A stretch of DNA of 64,000 nt from an uncultured Clostridia bacterium (GTDB taxonomy: Bacteria; Bacillota; Clostridia; TANB77; CAG-508): the NCBI GenBank assembly GCA_934149005.1, contig CAKPDN010000002.1:62001-126000 (forward strand), given 5' to 3'. A program made the position numbers and the translations under genes. The first letter of the stretch is position 1, and every line of letters begins with the position of its first letter. The notes below the pieces were generated by a model, which saw only the letters and a list, made by a program, of their open reading frames with translations, was not told the origin of the DNA and did no database searches. Positions 24,528 to 33,654 of the stretch are shown piece after piece.

Positions 24528-25529
24528 ATGAAAGAAAAAGTTTTAAAAACAATAAAAAAATATAATTTAATAGAAGAAGGAGATAGACTGGTTCTGGGAG
24601 TTTCTGGAGGGCCAGATTCTATTTGTATGCTAAATATTTTAAATGACATAAGAAATGACAAAAATCTACATATGAAGTTTGATATAATAGTAGCACATGT
24701 TAATCATTTGATTAGAGATGAAGCAAAAGATGATGAAATATTTGTTAAAAATTTTTGCAAAAAAATTAAAATTCCTTTTTATTCCAAAAGTATAGATGTT
24801 CAAAAAATTGCTAATAATAAAAAAATAGGAACTGAAGAAGCTGGTAGAAATGCTAGGTATGATTTTTTTGATGAAATTTTAGAAAAAACTGATTCGAATA
24901 AAATTGCTATTGCTCATAATAAAAATGATAAAGTTGAAACAATGATTATGAATATTCTAAGAGGTAGCGGAATAACAGGTTTAAAGGGAATTGAACCGAT
25001 TAAAAATAATAAATATATTAGACCTCTTATTGAGTGTGAAAGATTTGAAATTGAACAATATTGTAAAGATAATAATATTGATGCAAGAATTGATAGAACA
25101 AATTTTGAAAATATATACACTAGAAATAAAATAAGAAATATTATAATTCCATATATTAAAGAAGAATTTAATCCTAATATAATTCAAACAATAGATAGAT
25201 TATCTGAATTAGTTAAAGAAGAAGATGAATATTTAGAAAATACAGTAAAAAATGTATATAAAGAATTAATTGTAGAAGAAAAAGAACAAGAATTTATTAT
25301 GGATTTAAAAGGATTTAATAAGCAAGAAAAGGTAATAAAATCAAGACTTTTGTTATATACATTATCAAGACTTTTAGGCTCAACAAAAGGTATTGAAAAA
25401 ATACATATAGAAGATGTAATAAAATTATGTGAAAACAATATAGGTAATAAATATTTAACTCCAAATAAAAATATAAAAGTCTTAGTTAAAAATCATAAAA
25501 TTTATTTTATAAAACAAGAATTGGCTTAA
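24528..25529 (+). CDS. tilS: tRNA(Ile)-lysidine synthase TilS
   Basis: The enzyme changes C34 of tRNA-Ile(CAU) to lysidine using lysine and ATP, so that AUA is read as Ile. The PP-loop is VSGGPDSICML (residues about 27-37), followed by the conserved HVNHLIRDEAKDDE, GRNARYDFF and AHNKNDKVETMIMNILRGSG. The product has 333 residues, shorter than the Bacillus enzyme (about 470), and the C-terminal substrate domain is reduced. The start ATG at 24528 follows TTGGAGG; the frame opens four codons earlier but overlaps that site. In many Firmicutes hpt lies between tilS and ftsH; it is absent here. Confidence 0.96.
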   Translation: MKEKVLKTIKKYNLIEEGDRLVLGVSGGPDSICMLNILNDIRNDKNLHMKFDIIVAHVNHLIRDEAKDDEIFVKNFCKKIKIPFYSKSIDVQKIANNKKIGTEEAGRNARYDFFDEILEKTDSNKIAIAHNKNDKVETMIMNILRGSGITGLKGIEPIKNNKYIRPLIECERFEIEQYCKDNNIDARIDRTNFENIYTRNKIRNIIIPYIKEEFNPNIIQTIDRLSELVKEEDEYLENTVKNVYKELIVEEKEQEFIMDLKGFNKQEKVIKSRLLLYTLSRLLGSTKGIEKIHIEDVIKLCENNIGNKYLTPNKNIKVLVKNHKIYFIKQELA

Positions 25530-25592
25530 GTGAGTATCCGTAAAGCTAAAAAAGACAGTATTTTTTGTAATAAAAAAGTAATAAAAAAATTA

Positions 25593-25621
25593 TTGAAAAA
25601 CAAAAATATATATGTTATAAA
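25593..25621 (+). promoter_or_regulatory. Candidate ftsH promoter
   Basis: TTGAAA (25593-25598) and TATAAA (25616-25621), 17-bp spacer, in the 139-bp gap after tilS. Confidence 0.55.
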
Positions 25622-25668
25622 AATTAATAGTCGCATATGAGCGAAACAAAGTGATAGGAGGAATTATT

Positions 25669-27483
25669 TTGAAAAATGGAATCAAAACATTAGCAATGTG
25701 GCTAATTATAGGAGTAATATTTATAGTATTATTGTCATCAGTAATGACAAATACAAATACTAAATTGAAATACTCAGAATTAATTGCGAAAATAAATGAG
25801 GGAAAAGTTGAGTCAGTTGTTATAGATGCAGATGGTAATTCTGCAACAATTCAATTAACTGATGATAAAATAAAAAAACAAGTTAATATTCCTAATATGG
25901 AAAGTTTTATGAATTATACAGAAGATTTTATAAAAAATGGAGCTTTTACATTAGAAGAAAACTCAGAATCAATATTTTCTATAATAATAGGATTGTTAAC
26001 ACCATTTGGAATTTTAATAATTTTCTTTATATTCTGGTTCTTTATGATGGGTGGAACTAATAACTCACAAAATGGTGGGAAATCTATGTCATTTGGAAAA
26101 AGTAAGGCTAGAGTGATGACACCAGCAGATAGAAACAAAATTACTTTTGATGATGTTGCAGGTGTTGATGAAGAAAAAGAAGAATTACAAGAAATAGTAG
26201 AATTTTTGAAAAATCCAAAAAAATTTACAGATATGGGAGCTAGAATTCCTAAAGGAGTTTTATTAGTTGGGCAACCAGGTACTGGTAAAACACTTTTAGC
26301 AAAAGCGGTTGCAGGAGAAGCAGGTGTACCATTCTTTATTATAAGTGGTTCGGATTTTGTTGAGATGTTTGTAGGTGTTGGTGCTTCAAGAGTTAGAGAT
26401 TTATTTGAACAAGCTAAGAAAAATGCACCATGTATAATATTTATAGATGAAATTGATGCAGTTGGACGTCAAAGAGGTGCTGGACTTGGTGGAGGACATG
26501 ATGAAAGAGAACAAACTTTAAATCAATTATTAGTTGAAATGGATGGTTTCTCAGATAATGAGGGTGTTATCGTTTTAGCTGCAACAAATAGACCAGATGT
26601 ATTAGATAAAGCTTTATTAAGAGCAGGAAGATTTGATAGACAAATAGTTGTTGGTGCTCCTGATGTTAAAGCAAGAGAACAAATACTAGAAGTTCATTCA
26701 AGAAAGAAAAGATTAGCAGATGATGTTGACTTAAAAGTTATAGCAAAAAATACATCAGGATTTGCAGGAGCAGACCTTGAAAATGTATTGAATGAAGCAG
26801 CACTTTTAGCTGCTAGAAGAAACTTAAATGAAATTGGAATGAAAGAAATTGAGGATGCTATGGTTAAAGTAACTATGGGACCTGAAAAGAAGACAAGAGT
26901 AAGAAGTGAAAAAGAAAATAAATTAGTAGCATATCATGAAGCAGGTCATGCGGTTGTAAGTCATTACCTAGAAACACAAGACCCAGTACATCAAATATCA
27001 ATTGTACCAAGAGGAATGGCTGGTGGATATACGATGTATAGACCAACAGAAGATAAATCATTTATGTCAAAAACAGAAATGGAAGAAAATATTGTATCAT
27101 TATTAGGTGGTAGAGTTGCAGAAGCTTTAATATTAAATGATATTTCAACAGGTGCAAGTAATGATATAGAAAGAGCAACAAAAATAGCAAGAAGCATGGT
27201 TACAAAATATGGAATGAGTGAGAGAATAGGGACTTTAATGTTAGGTTCTGACCAAAGTGAAGTGTTCTTAGGTAGAGATTTTGCTCAATCAAAAGAATAT
27301 TCCGAAGAAACAGCTGGTATTATTGATGAAGAAACAAAAGCTATTGTTGATAAGGGATATAATAGAGCTAAGAAAATTCTTACGGAACATGTAGATAAGC
27401 TACATGCAGTAGCACAAATTTTACTTGAAAAGGAAAAAATTGAAGCTGATGAATTTGAAAAAATATTTTCAACAGAAAATTAA
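25669..27483 (+). CDS. ftsH: ATP-dependent zinc metalloprotease FtsH
   Basis: A membrane AAA+ protease that degrades membrane and regulatory proteins. From the chosen start it has 604 residues. Two membrane segments (residues about 6-24 and 103-125) flank an extracytoplasmic domain. The AAA module has Walker A VGQPGTGKTLLAKA, Walker B CIIFIDEIDAVG, pore loop FVEMFVGVGASR and SRH RPDVLDKALLRAGRFDRQ. The zinc site HEAGH is in VAYHEAGHAVVSH. AGGAGG at 25655-25660 fixes the start at the TTG at 25669; the in-frame GTG at 25651 lies upstream of that site. A terminator follows. Confidence 0.98.
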   Translation: MKNGIKTLAMWLIIGVIFIVLLSSVMTNTNTKLKYSELIAKINEGKVESVVIDADGNSATIQLTDDKIKKQVNIPNMESFMNYTEDFIKNGAFTLEENSESIFSIIIGLLTPFGILIIFFIFWFFMMGGTNNSQNGGKSMSFGKSKARVMTPADRNKITFDDVAGVDEEKEELQEIVEFLKNPKKFTDMGARIPKGVLLVGQPGTGKTLLAKAVAGEAGVPFFIISGSDFVEMFVGVGASRVRDLFEQAKKNAPCIIFIDEIDAVGRQRGAGLGGGHDEREQTLNQLLVEMDGFSDNEGVIVLAATNRPDVLDKALLRAGRFDRQIVVGAPDVKAREQILEVHSRKKRLADDVDLKVIAKNTSGFAGADLENVLNEAALLAARRNLNEIGMKEIEDAMVKVTMGPEKKTRVRSEKENKLVAYHEAGHAVVSHYLETQDPVHQISIVPRGMAGGYTMYRPTEDKSFMSKTEMEENIVSLLGGRVAEALILNDISTGASNDIERATKIARSMVTKYGMSERIGTLMLGSDQSEVFLGRDFAQSKEYSEETAGIIDEETKAIVDKGYNRAKKILTEHVDKLHAVAQILLEKEKIEADEFEKIFSTEN

Positions 27484-27492
27484 TAAAATGTG

Positions 27493-27520
27493 GAAAACTC
27501 GCTAATAAAGCGAGTTTTTG
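27493..27520 (+). terminator. Terminator after ftsH
   Basis: AAAACTCGC and GCGAGTTTT with a 7-base loop, then TTG. Confidence 0.85.
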
Positions 27521-27660
27521 TTATGTATTGAATATGAAAATATTTAATATTTATTTTTGTTGTTGGAAAAGTTTTAATGTCATATTTTATTTCTAATAAT
27601 AAAAATGTAATATAAATTTAATAAAACTTTTAAAAATACTTTCCGTAAGAGTGTTTGCTT

Positions 27661-27700
27661 TACATTAATATGTGGCTATTTACTTTTATATATTAATGTA
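27661..27700. promoter_or_regulatory. Inverted repeat upstream of the dockerin protein gene
   Basis: TACATTAATA and TATTAATGTA pair over a 20-base loop, 45 bp before the start codon. It may be an operator or a leader hairpin. Confidence 0.4.
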
Positions 27701-27744
27701 GTTAAATTAATATAGATATTTATATAAATAAGAAGGAGAATTAC

Positions 27745-30615
27745 ATGAAAAAGAAAATAAGAATTTTTTTAAGTGTTTTTTTAGTAGTAGCAATTCTATT
27801 GTTAACTACTGCTATGATATTACAAAATCCAATATATAATATTATTGGTGATGTGAAAAAAAGTAAAAAGGAAGCTTTAACATATTATGTTGATGATGGT
27901 AATGTTAAATATACAGTTGTCGACAATACTTTAGGTGGATATACCATTACAGAGATGGGAAATTATTTGTCTAGTTCTTATACAGTACCAAGTAATGTTG
28001 GGGGATATAATATAAATGTTTTTGGAAGTGTATCTAATTATAGTCAAGGTATATATTCTAATGCTAATATAACTGAACTTACTATTCCTAATACCATAAA
28101 TTATGTACAATCTGGAATTTTTAATACATTACTTTTTCAGTATGTACAGACAGTAAATTATAATGTTACTAATTTTAGTGAGTTAGGATATAATTCCGAT
28201 TCTGCACCATTGACAAATCCATCATATTCCGTATTTGGAGAATATAATGGAAAGTCAATTGCTCCTGTACAAACAATTAATATAGGAAATGGGGTTAGAA
28301 TTATTCCTGCAAGTTTTGCAGCGAATGCTGTAAATTTGAAAAAAGTTAATATACCTAATACAGTTACAGAAATAAGAGATAATGCTTTTTATAGATGTCT
28401 ATCTTTACAAGAATTGGTTTTACCTAGCTCAGTAACTAAAATTGGTAATGCTGCTTTTCAATTTTGTAATAAGTTACAATCTATTTATATACCATCTTCA
28501 GTTACTTCAATTGCAAGTAATGCCTTTTCAGTATGTAATAATTTAACTATAAAATGTTTAGATGGGTCTTATGCTGCACAATATGCAAGAGCTAATAATA
28601 TTCCATATGAGATAGTAGATTCAGCACCTGTACAAAGTATAAGTATTGCAAGTTACCCTTCAAAGACAACATATATTCAAAATAGTGAAAACTTAAATTT
28701 ATCAGGAGGATATTTAAAAATTACATATACAGATGGAACTACTGAAACAATAAGTATGTCAGATTCTAAAGTTTCTGTATCTGGATTTGATAATACAACA
28801 ACAGGTACAAAAAATTTAACAGTAACATATGGAGGAAAAACAACAACATTTAATGTAACAATAGTAGCAAAAGAATTAACAGGAATATCAGTAAAAACAA
28901 ATCCAAGCAAAACATCATATATACAAAATAAGGAAACATTAGACTTGACAGGAGGAAAAATAACTTTAACATATAATGACTCATCAACAGAAGAAAAGAA
29001 CATGAGTGATTTAGGAGTAAGTGTAACAGGATTTGATAATAGAACATTAGGAACAAAAGCACTAACAGTAACATATGGAGGAAAAACAGCAACCTTTAAT
29101 GTAACAATAGTAGCAAAAGAATTAATGGGAATATCAGTAAAAACAAATCCAAGCAAAACAACGTATATTCAAAATTATGAAACACTAGATTTAACAGGAG
29201 GAAAAATAATTTTAACATACAATGACTCATTAACAGAAGAAAAGAATATGAGTGATTCAGGAGTAAGTGTAACAGGATTTGATAATAGAACATTAGGAAT
29301 AAAAACACTAACAGTAACATATGGAGGAAAAACAACAACATTTAATGTAACAATAGTAGCAAAAGAATTAATGGGAATATCAGTAAAAGCAAATCCAAGC
29401 AAAACATCATATATACAAAATAAGGAAACACTAGATTTAACAGGAGGAAAAATAACTTTAACATATAATGACTCATCAACAGAAGAAAAGAATATGAGTG
29501 ATTCAGGAGTAAGTGTAACAGGATTTGATAATACAACAACAGGTACAAAAAATTTAACAGTAACATATGGAGGAAAAACAACAACATTTAATGTAACAAT
29601 AGTAGCAAAAGAATTAACAGGAATATCAGTAAAAACAAATCCAAGCAAAACATCATATATACAAAATAAGGAAACATTAGACTTGACAGGAGGAAAAATA
29701 ACTTTAACATATAATAACTCATCAACAGAAGAAAAGAACATGAGTGATTCAGGAGTAAGTGTAACAGGGTTTGATAATACAACACTAGGAAATAAAGAAA
29801 TAACATTGACATATGAAGGAAAGAGTGTTAAATTTAATATCAATGTAATACAGAATTTTAAATATGATAAAGATGAAGATGGAACAGGAATAAAAATTGT
29901 AGAAATACCAGTAGGAATAGATGGAAAGGTACCATCAAGAATTGAAATACCAAGTGAAATTGATGGAAAGCCAGTAACAGAATTAGATAAAAATTTGTTT
30001 AAAGATAAGCCAGATATAGATACAATTTATATACCTGAAACAGTAACAAAAATACCAGAAGATATATTTGATGGATTAGATGATGTAACAATAGAATGCA
30101 AATCTGGAAGTAAAGCAGAGGAATTTGCAAAAAAACATGGTATGAATTATGAATTAATAGATAAAATAATAGATAGTATATCAATTCATACAAAACCAAC
30201 AAAAACATCATACAAAAAAGGAGAAACAGGATTAGATATAACAGGCGGAAGAATAAAGTTAACATATACAGATGGAACAGATAGTCCAATAAGTATGAAG
30301 AAAACTGGAGTGAAATTTGGTACACTAGATACGAGAGAAGTAGGAAAAAAAGAAATAAGTGTAGAGTATAAAACAAAAACAACAGCATTTGATGTAGAAG
30401 TAACAGAAGAAAAGAAAATAGAATTAGGAGACATTAATGGAGATGGACAAGTGAATTCAACAGATTTGTTATTGCTAAAAAGACACATAATAGCTGGAAG
30501 TAAAACAGAATGGATATTAACAGGAGACAAGTTTAAAATGGGTGATATTAATTCAGATGAAAAAATAAATGCAACAGATTTATTATTATTGAAAAGGAAA
30601 ATAGTAAATAAATAA
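27745..30615 (+). CDS. Surface protein with LRR_5, Ig-like (Big_3) repeats and dockerin
   Basis: A 956-residue exported protein. After an N-terminal hydrophobic segment (residues 8-27) come BspA-like leucine-rich repeats (NLKKVNIPNTVTEIRDNAF, SLQELVLPSSVTKIGNAAF, residues about 155-285). Five Ig-like Big_3 domains of 82 residues follow (SKTSYIQNKETLDLTGGKI...TGFDN...LTVTYGGKTTTFNV). After them come another LRR-like stretch, a sixth Ig-like domain and a C-terminal dockerin (residues about 895-956). Both dockerin calcium-loop repeats are visible: GDINGDGQVNSTDLLLLKR and GDINSDEKINATDLLLLKR. LRR_5 and Big_3 domains usually mediate adhesion. The dockerin suggests attachment to a cohesin, and the very next gene encodes one. 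AAGGAG precedes the start. Confidence 0.85.
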   Translation: MKKKIRIFLSVFLVVAILLLTTAMILQNPIYNIIGDVKKSKKEALTYYVDDGNVKYTVVDNTLGGYTITEMGNYLSSSYTVPSNVGGYNINVFGSVSNYSQGIYSNANITELTIPNTINYVQSGIFNTLLFQYVQTVNYNVTNFSELGYNSDSAPLTNPSYSVFGEYNGKSIAPVQTINIGNGVRIIPASFAANAVNLKKVNIPNTVTEIRDNAFYRCLSLQELVLPSSVTKIGNAAFQFCNKLQSIYIPSSVTSIASNAFSVCNNLTIKCLDGSYAAQYARANNIPYEIVDSAPVQSISIASYPSKTTYIQNSENLNLSGGYLKITYTDGTTETISMSDSKVSVSGFDNTTTGTKNLTVTYGGKTTTFNVTIVAKELTGISVKTNPSKTSYIQNKETLDLTGGKITLTYNDSSTEEKNMSDLGVSVTGFDNRTLGTKALTVTYGGKTATFNVTIVAKELMGISVKTNPSKTTYIQNYETLDLTGGKIILTYNDSLTEEKNMSDSGVSVTGFDNRTLGIKTLTVTYGGKTTTFNVTIVAKELMGISVKANPSKTSYIQNKETLDLTGGKITLTYNDSSTEEKNMSDSGVSVTGFDNTTTGTKNLTVTYGGKTTTFNVTIVAKELTGISVKTNPSKTSYIQNKETLDLTGGKITLTYNNSSTEEKNMSDSGVSVTGFDNTTLGNKEITLTYEGKSVKFNINVIQNFKYDKDEDGTGIKIVEIPVGIDGKVPSRIEIPSEIDGKPVTELDKNLFKDKPDIDTIYIPETVTKIPEDIFDGLDDVTIECKSGSKAEEFAKKHGMNYELIDKIIDSISIHTKPTKTSYKKGETGLDITGGRIKLTYTDGTDSPISMKKTGVKFGTLDTREVGKKEISVEYKTKTTAFDVEVTEEKKIELGDINGDGQVNSTDLLLLKRHIIAGSKTEWILTGDKFKMGDINSDEKINATDLLLLKRKIVNK
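28863..29843 (+). repeat. Tandem 246-bp coding repeats (about four units)
   Basis: Units spaced exactly 246 bp (82 codons) within the surface gene are nearly identical at DNA level; AGTAGCAAAAGAATTA recurs at each boundary. The high identity implies recent duplication or gene conversion. Confidence 0.85.
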
Positions 30616-30626
30616 GGAGAAAGATT

Positions 30627-31370
30627 ATGAAAGCAAAAAGTATTGTAATTTTATTAATAGTAATTTCTATATTAAGTATGAGTTTTTGTGTAAAAGCAGC
30701 CACTGGAGACAAATATGATATAGTAATATCTGCAAACAATACAACATTAAAAGCAGGAGATACTGTAACATTATCTTTAAAAATAGATAATATAAATATT
30801 CAAAGTGGTGAAAAGGGTATTGGAGCTTATGAAGGAACATTAGTATATGATACTAATATATTTGAAGAAGTAAAAATGAAAGGTAATGAAGACTGGGATA
30901 CACCTACATTAAATGAAGGAAGATTTACTTCAGTAAGAACAGATGGATTATGCACAGATAAAACACAAGAAATAGCAAGTATAACTCTTAAGGTAAAAGA
31001 AAATGCAGCAGAAGGAAGTACAAAAATACAAATAAAAGATTTTGAAGCTTCTAATGGTCAGGAAAACATTTCAACAGAAAATAAAGAAATAACACTAAAG
31101 GTTGAAAAAGAAAAAGAACCAACAAAGGAAGATGAAAATAAAGACCAAAACTCAGGTACAGGAACTGGTACAAGTACAGATAAAAAAGATGATGATAGTA
31201 CACAAAATAAAAACCAAACAACAAATAAAAATACTACAACAGGGAAAAATACAACAGCATCCCAAAATAAATTGCCTTATACAGGGGTATCAGAGACAAT
31301 AGGTTTATTTATAGTAATATTAATAATTTTAGGAACATTTAGCTATGTAAAATATAAAAGAACATATTAA
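30627..31370 (+). CDS. Sortase-anchored cohesin-domain protein
   Basis: A 247-residue wall protein. A signal peptide (residues 1-25, ending VKA-A) is followed by one cohesin domain (residues about 30-160: VISANNTTLKAGDTVTLSLK ... ASITLKVKENAAEGSTKIQI ... ITLKVE). A Thr/Asn/Lys/Asp-rich linker leads to the sorting signal LPYTG at residues 216-220, a hydrophobic segment and the basic tail KYKRTY. Cohesins bind dockerins through calcium-stabilised dockerin repeats. The gene begins 11 bp after a dockerin-protein gene, so the pair is probably one operon and one complex on the cell wall. AAGGAG precedes the ATG. Confidence 0.88.
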   Translation: MKAKSIVILLIVISILSMSFCVKAATGDKYDIVISANNTTLKAGDTVTLSLKIDNINIQSGEKGIGAYEGTLVYDTNIFEEVKMKGNEDWDTPTLNEGRFTSVRTDGLCTDKTQEIASITLKVKENAAEGSTKIQIKDFEASNGQENISTENKEITLKVEKEKEPTKEDENKDQNSGTGTGTSTDKKDDDSTQNKNQTTNKNTTTGKNTTASQNKLPYTGVSETIGLFIVILIILGTFSYVKYKRTY

Positions 31371-31371
31371 T

Positions 31372-31572
31372 TTGTTAATACTAACGTATATTATAATATG
31401 TACTGGAAAAGATAATCTAACAGGACAAATTAGAACTTTTCAAAGTGAAAACTTATGGGATAATCCCGAATATATAATAAGAGAGAAAAATATAACAACT
31501 TTCCCTGTATATATAGATACAACTAATAGAAAAAAGTATCATTTATCTTTGGAAAATTTAGAAATGGAGTAA
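31372..31572 (+). CDS. Possible 66-aa ORF between cohesin gene and LemA gene
   Basis: An open frame (TTG start, no binding site) that fills the gap between two genes. It reads in part SENLWDNPEYIIREKN and TTFPVYIDTTNRKKYHL. The composition looks protein-like, but no family is recognised. It may be a remnant of a larger gene. Confidence 0.3.
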   Translation: MLILTYIIICTGKDNLTGQIRTFQSENLWDNPEYIIREKNITTFPVYIDTTNRKKYHLSLENLEME

Positions 31573-31578
31573 AAAATT

Positions 31579-32145
31579 ATGAAAAAATCAAATGTAATTT
31601 TAATTTGTGTAATTGTTTTTGTAGTCATACTTGCTATAGTTGCTATAAGCAGTTATAATGGAATAGCATCTAAACATGAGGCAGTTGAAAGTAGCTTATC
31701 TGATTTAGATGTTATGTTACAAAGAAGGGCTGATTTAATCCCTAATTTAGTAAGCACTGTAAAAGGATATGCTAGTCATGAAACTGAAATAATAAATAAA
31801 GTTACTGATGCTAGAACAAAATTAGTAAATGCAAGTAGTATAGAAGAAAAATCAAATGCAAACAATGAATTATCAAATTCATTAAACGCATTAATGGTAG
31901 TAGTAGAAAATTATCCAGATTTAAAATCTTCTGCAAATTTTATACAATTATCTGATGAGTTAGCTGGAACAGAGAATCGTATTGCTGTTGCAAGAAAGGA
32001 CTATAATAATGCAGTTAAAACTTTCAACACAACAATTATAAAATTTCCAAGTAATATATTTGCTAATATGTTTGGATTTGAAAAAGCAACTTATTTTGAG
32101 GCAGATGAATTAAGTTCGGAGGTGCCTAGTGTTAATTTTGAATAA
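31579..32145 (+). CDS. LemA family protein
   Basis: A 188-residue protein with one N-terminal membrane segment (residues 5-24) and a helical outer domain. The LemA signature is SSLSDLDVMLQRRADLIPNL followed by VKGYASHETEIINKVTDAR. The family's role is unclear; it is often encoded beside a TPM-domain protein, as here, and the two are thought to act together at the membrane. GGAG precedes the ATG. The downstream gene overlaps it by 17 bp, which points to translational coupling. Confidence 0.93.
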   Translation: MKKSNVILICVIVFVVILAIVAISSYNGIASKHEAVESSLSDLDVMLQRRADLIPNLVSTVKGYASHETEIINKVTDARTKLVNASSIEEKSNANNELSNSLNALMVVVENYPDLKSSANFIQLSDELAGTENRIAVARKDYNNAVKTFNTTIIKFPSNIFANMFGFEKATYFEADELSSEVPSVNFE

Positions 32146-33097
32146 AAAAAGCAGTATTGAAAAAGTTTTAACAATTTTTTTTATATTGTTGATATTGCTT
32201 AGTTCAAATTGTTTTGCAGTAGTAAAACCTACAACAGATTTCTATGTTAATGATTATGCTAGTTTGTTAAATACAGAAACAAAATCTTATATAATTAATG
32301 CAAATAAAAGATTAAATTCTCAAACTGGTGCTCAAATTGTAGTAGTAACAATTCCTAGTCTAGGTAGTAGTTCATTGGAAGATTATGCTACACAACTATT
32401 TAGAAATTTTGGTATAGGAGATAAAATAAAAAATAATGGCGTACTATTATTACTGGCGTTAGAAGAAAGACAGTTTAGAGTAGAAGTTGGATATGGACTT
32501 GAAGGAATCTTGCCTGATGGAAAAACTGGAAGAATACAAGATGAATATATCATTCCATATTTAAAGCAAAATAAATGGGATGATGGTATAAAGAATGGTT
32601 TTAGTGCTATTCTAGAAGTAGTTGCAAATGAATATAATGTTGATGTAGGTGCAGAAACAGCTATTGCAACAGAATATACTGAAACAAATAATAGTAATTC
32701 AAGTGCATTAATTGGATTTGGAATACCTTTTATATCTGTAAGCTTTGGAGCGGTATTAGGAGTTTTAGAAAAGAAAAAAATTATAAAAAAGAAACCATTA
32801 ATTATAACTAGTGTAGTATATTTTATTATAATGACTATAGTATATATTATAGTCTTTAAAGGAGCAACTGTATCTGATGTTGAATCTGAAATTTTAGGAC
32901 AAGTTTTTATGATTGGATTTTTTGAGATATTCAATCTAATATGGTTTGTTTCTGGATTATCAATGTTCTCTGGAAGAGGAGGACATGGCAGCGATGGTTT
33001 TTATGAAGGCGGTTCTTCAGGAGGATTTTCTGGAGGAGGTGGATCTTTCGGAGGAGGAGGTTCTTCAGGAGGAGGCGGAAGCTCAAGAAGTTTCTAA
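32129..33097 (+). CDS. TPM-domain membrane protein with Gly/Ser-rich tail
   Basis: A 322-residue protein of the YgcG/TPM family. A signal or anchor segment (residues about 10-31) is followed by the TPM domain (residues 38-165: FYVNDYASLLNTETKSYI, GAQIVVVTIPSL, GVLLLLALEERQFRVEVGYGLEG). Then come two or three membrane segments (about 190-285) and a tail of Gly, Ser and Phe ending SSRSF. This tail is a hallmark of the family. The GTG start at 32129 follows GGAGG and lies inside the LemA gene. TPM proteins have been linked to photosystem repair in plants; the bacterial role is not settled. Confidence 0.92.
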   Translation: MLILNKKSSIEKVLTIFFILLILLSSNCFAVVKPTTDFYVNDYASLLNTETKSYIINANKRLNSQTGAQIVVVTIPSLGSSSLEDYATQLFRNFGIGDKIKNNGVLLLLALEERQFRVEVGYGLEGILPDGKTGRIQDEYIIPYLKQNKWDDGIKNGFSAILEVVANEYNVDVGAETAIATEYTETNNSNSSALIGFGIPFISVSFGAVLGVLEKKKIIKKKPLIITSVVYFIIMTIVYIIVFKGATVSDVESEILGQVFMIGFFEIFNLIWFVSGLSMFSGRGGHGSDGFYEGGSSGGFSGGGGSFGGGGSSGGGGSSRSF

Positions 33098-33104
33098 AAA
33101 AATA

Positions 33105-33140
33105 GAAATACAATGTTCAAGAAAGAATATTGTATTTTTT
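33105..33140 (+). terminator. Terminator after the TPM gene
   Basis: AAATACAAT and ATTGTATTT pair and are followed by TTTTATTT. Confidence 0.7.
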
Positions 33141-33293
33141 ATTTATCTTGTTTTTCCAAGTTTCAAAATCATTAGAAAGGTTTTTATTTTCATTATTTTT
33201 TCTAACTTGCATAAATTTTTGTTGATAATAATATATCATATTTATTTTTATTACAAAATTCTTGATATTTCTTTGAATAACTATCTCGCATAA

Positions 33294-33479
33294 CAAAGTC
33301 ATTTTTATAATGTATATAAAAATCAAAAAGATTTAATAGAAGATATACCAGTAGAAAACAATAAAAATAAAAGATATACATGCAATGCATATGAAGAAGT
33401 TTCTCTAAAGTCTGGAGTATATATAAAAAGTGGAGATGGAGTAGGAGGTTCACCATATGTGCTTGGAATAGATGAATAA
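33294..33479 (+). pseudogene. C-terminal remnant of a surface or exported protein
   Basis: An open frame of about 60 codons without start codon or binding site ends KSGDGVGGSPYVLGIDE and contains YTCNAYEEVSLKSGVYIKSGDG. This composition is that of the last module of a Gly/Ser-rich exported protein. Its upstream part is missing. The minus strand over 33117-33525 also has short open frames, but none is convincing. A hairpin (GTGCCTAA/TTAGGCAC) follows at 33491-33526. The stretch 33141-33654 holds no other gene that I can support. Confidence 0.45.
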
Positions 33480-33490
33480 AATATAAAAAT

Positions 33491-33528
33491 GTGCCTAAAG
33501 GGTGTTTTAGTACACTGTTAGGCACAAT
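33491..33528. terminator. Hairpin behind the remnant, weak terminator
   Basis: GTGCCTAA (33491-33498) and TTAGGCAC (33519-33526) with partly pairing interior; the following tract is only AATTTG. Confidence 0.45.
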
Positions 33529-33654
33529 TTGTTTGTAATATTATTGTAAAGAAAATGTAAAGAAAATGTAAAATAACTTACGGAATAAAGCGTTGAAAAT
33601 AAATTATGTTTATGTTAAAATTTAATTGTAATATGTAATTATGGGGGAATTATA

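Noticed and set aside
29175..29843. Minus-strand open frame of 222 codons, with others at 28677-29156, inside the surface gene
   Set aside because: These mirror the 246-bp repeats of the plus-strand gene; they are rich in Leu/Val/Phe from reverse-complemented Ig-like repeats and have no start signals.
31102..31302. Plus-strand frame of 66 codons inside the cohesin gene
   Set aside because: It is the lysine- and glutamine-rich alternative frame of the linker region; no start signal.
33117..33525. Minus-strand frames of 69 and 107 codons downstream of the TPM gene
   Set aside because: No binding site, no recognised motif; parts overlap the terminator and a plus-strand gene remnant. A decayed gene cannot be excluded but is not supported.
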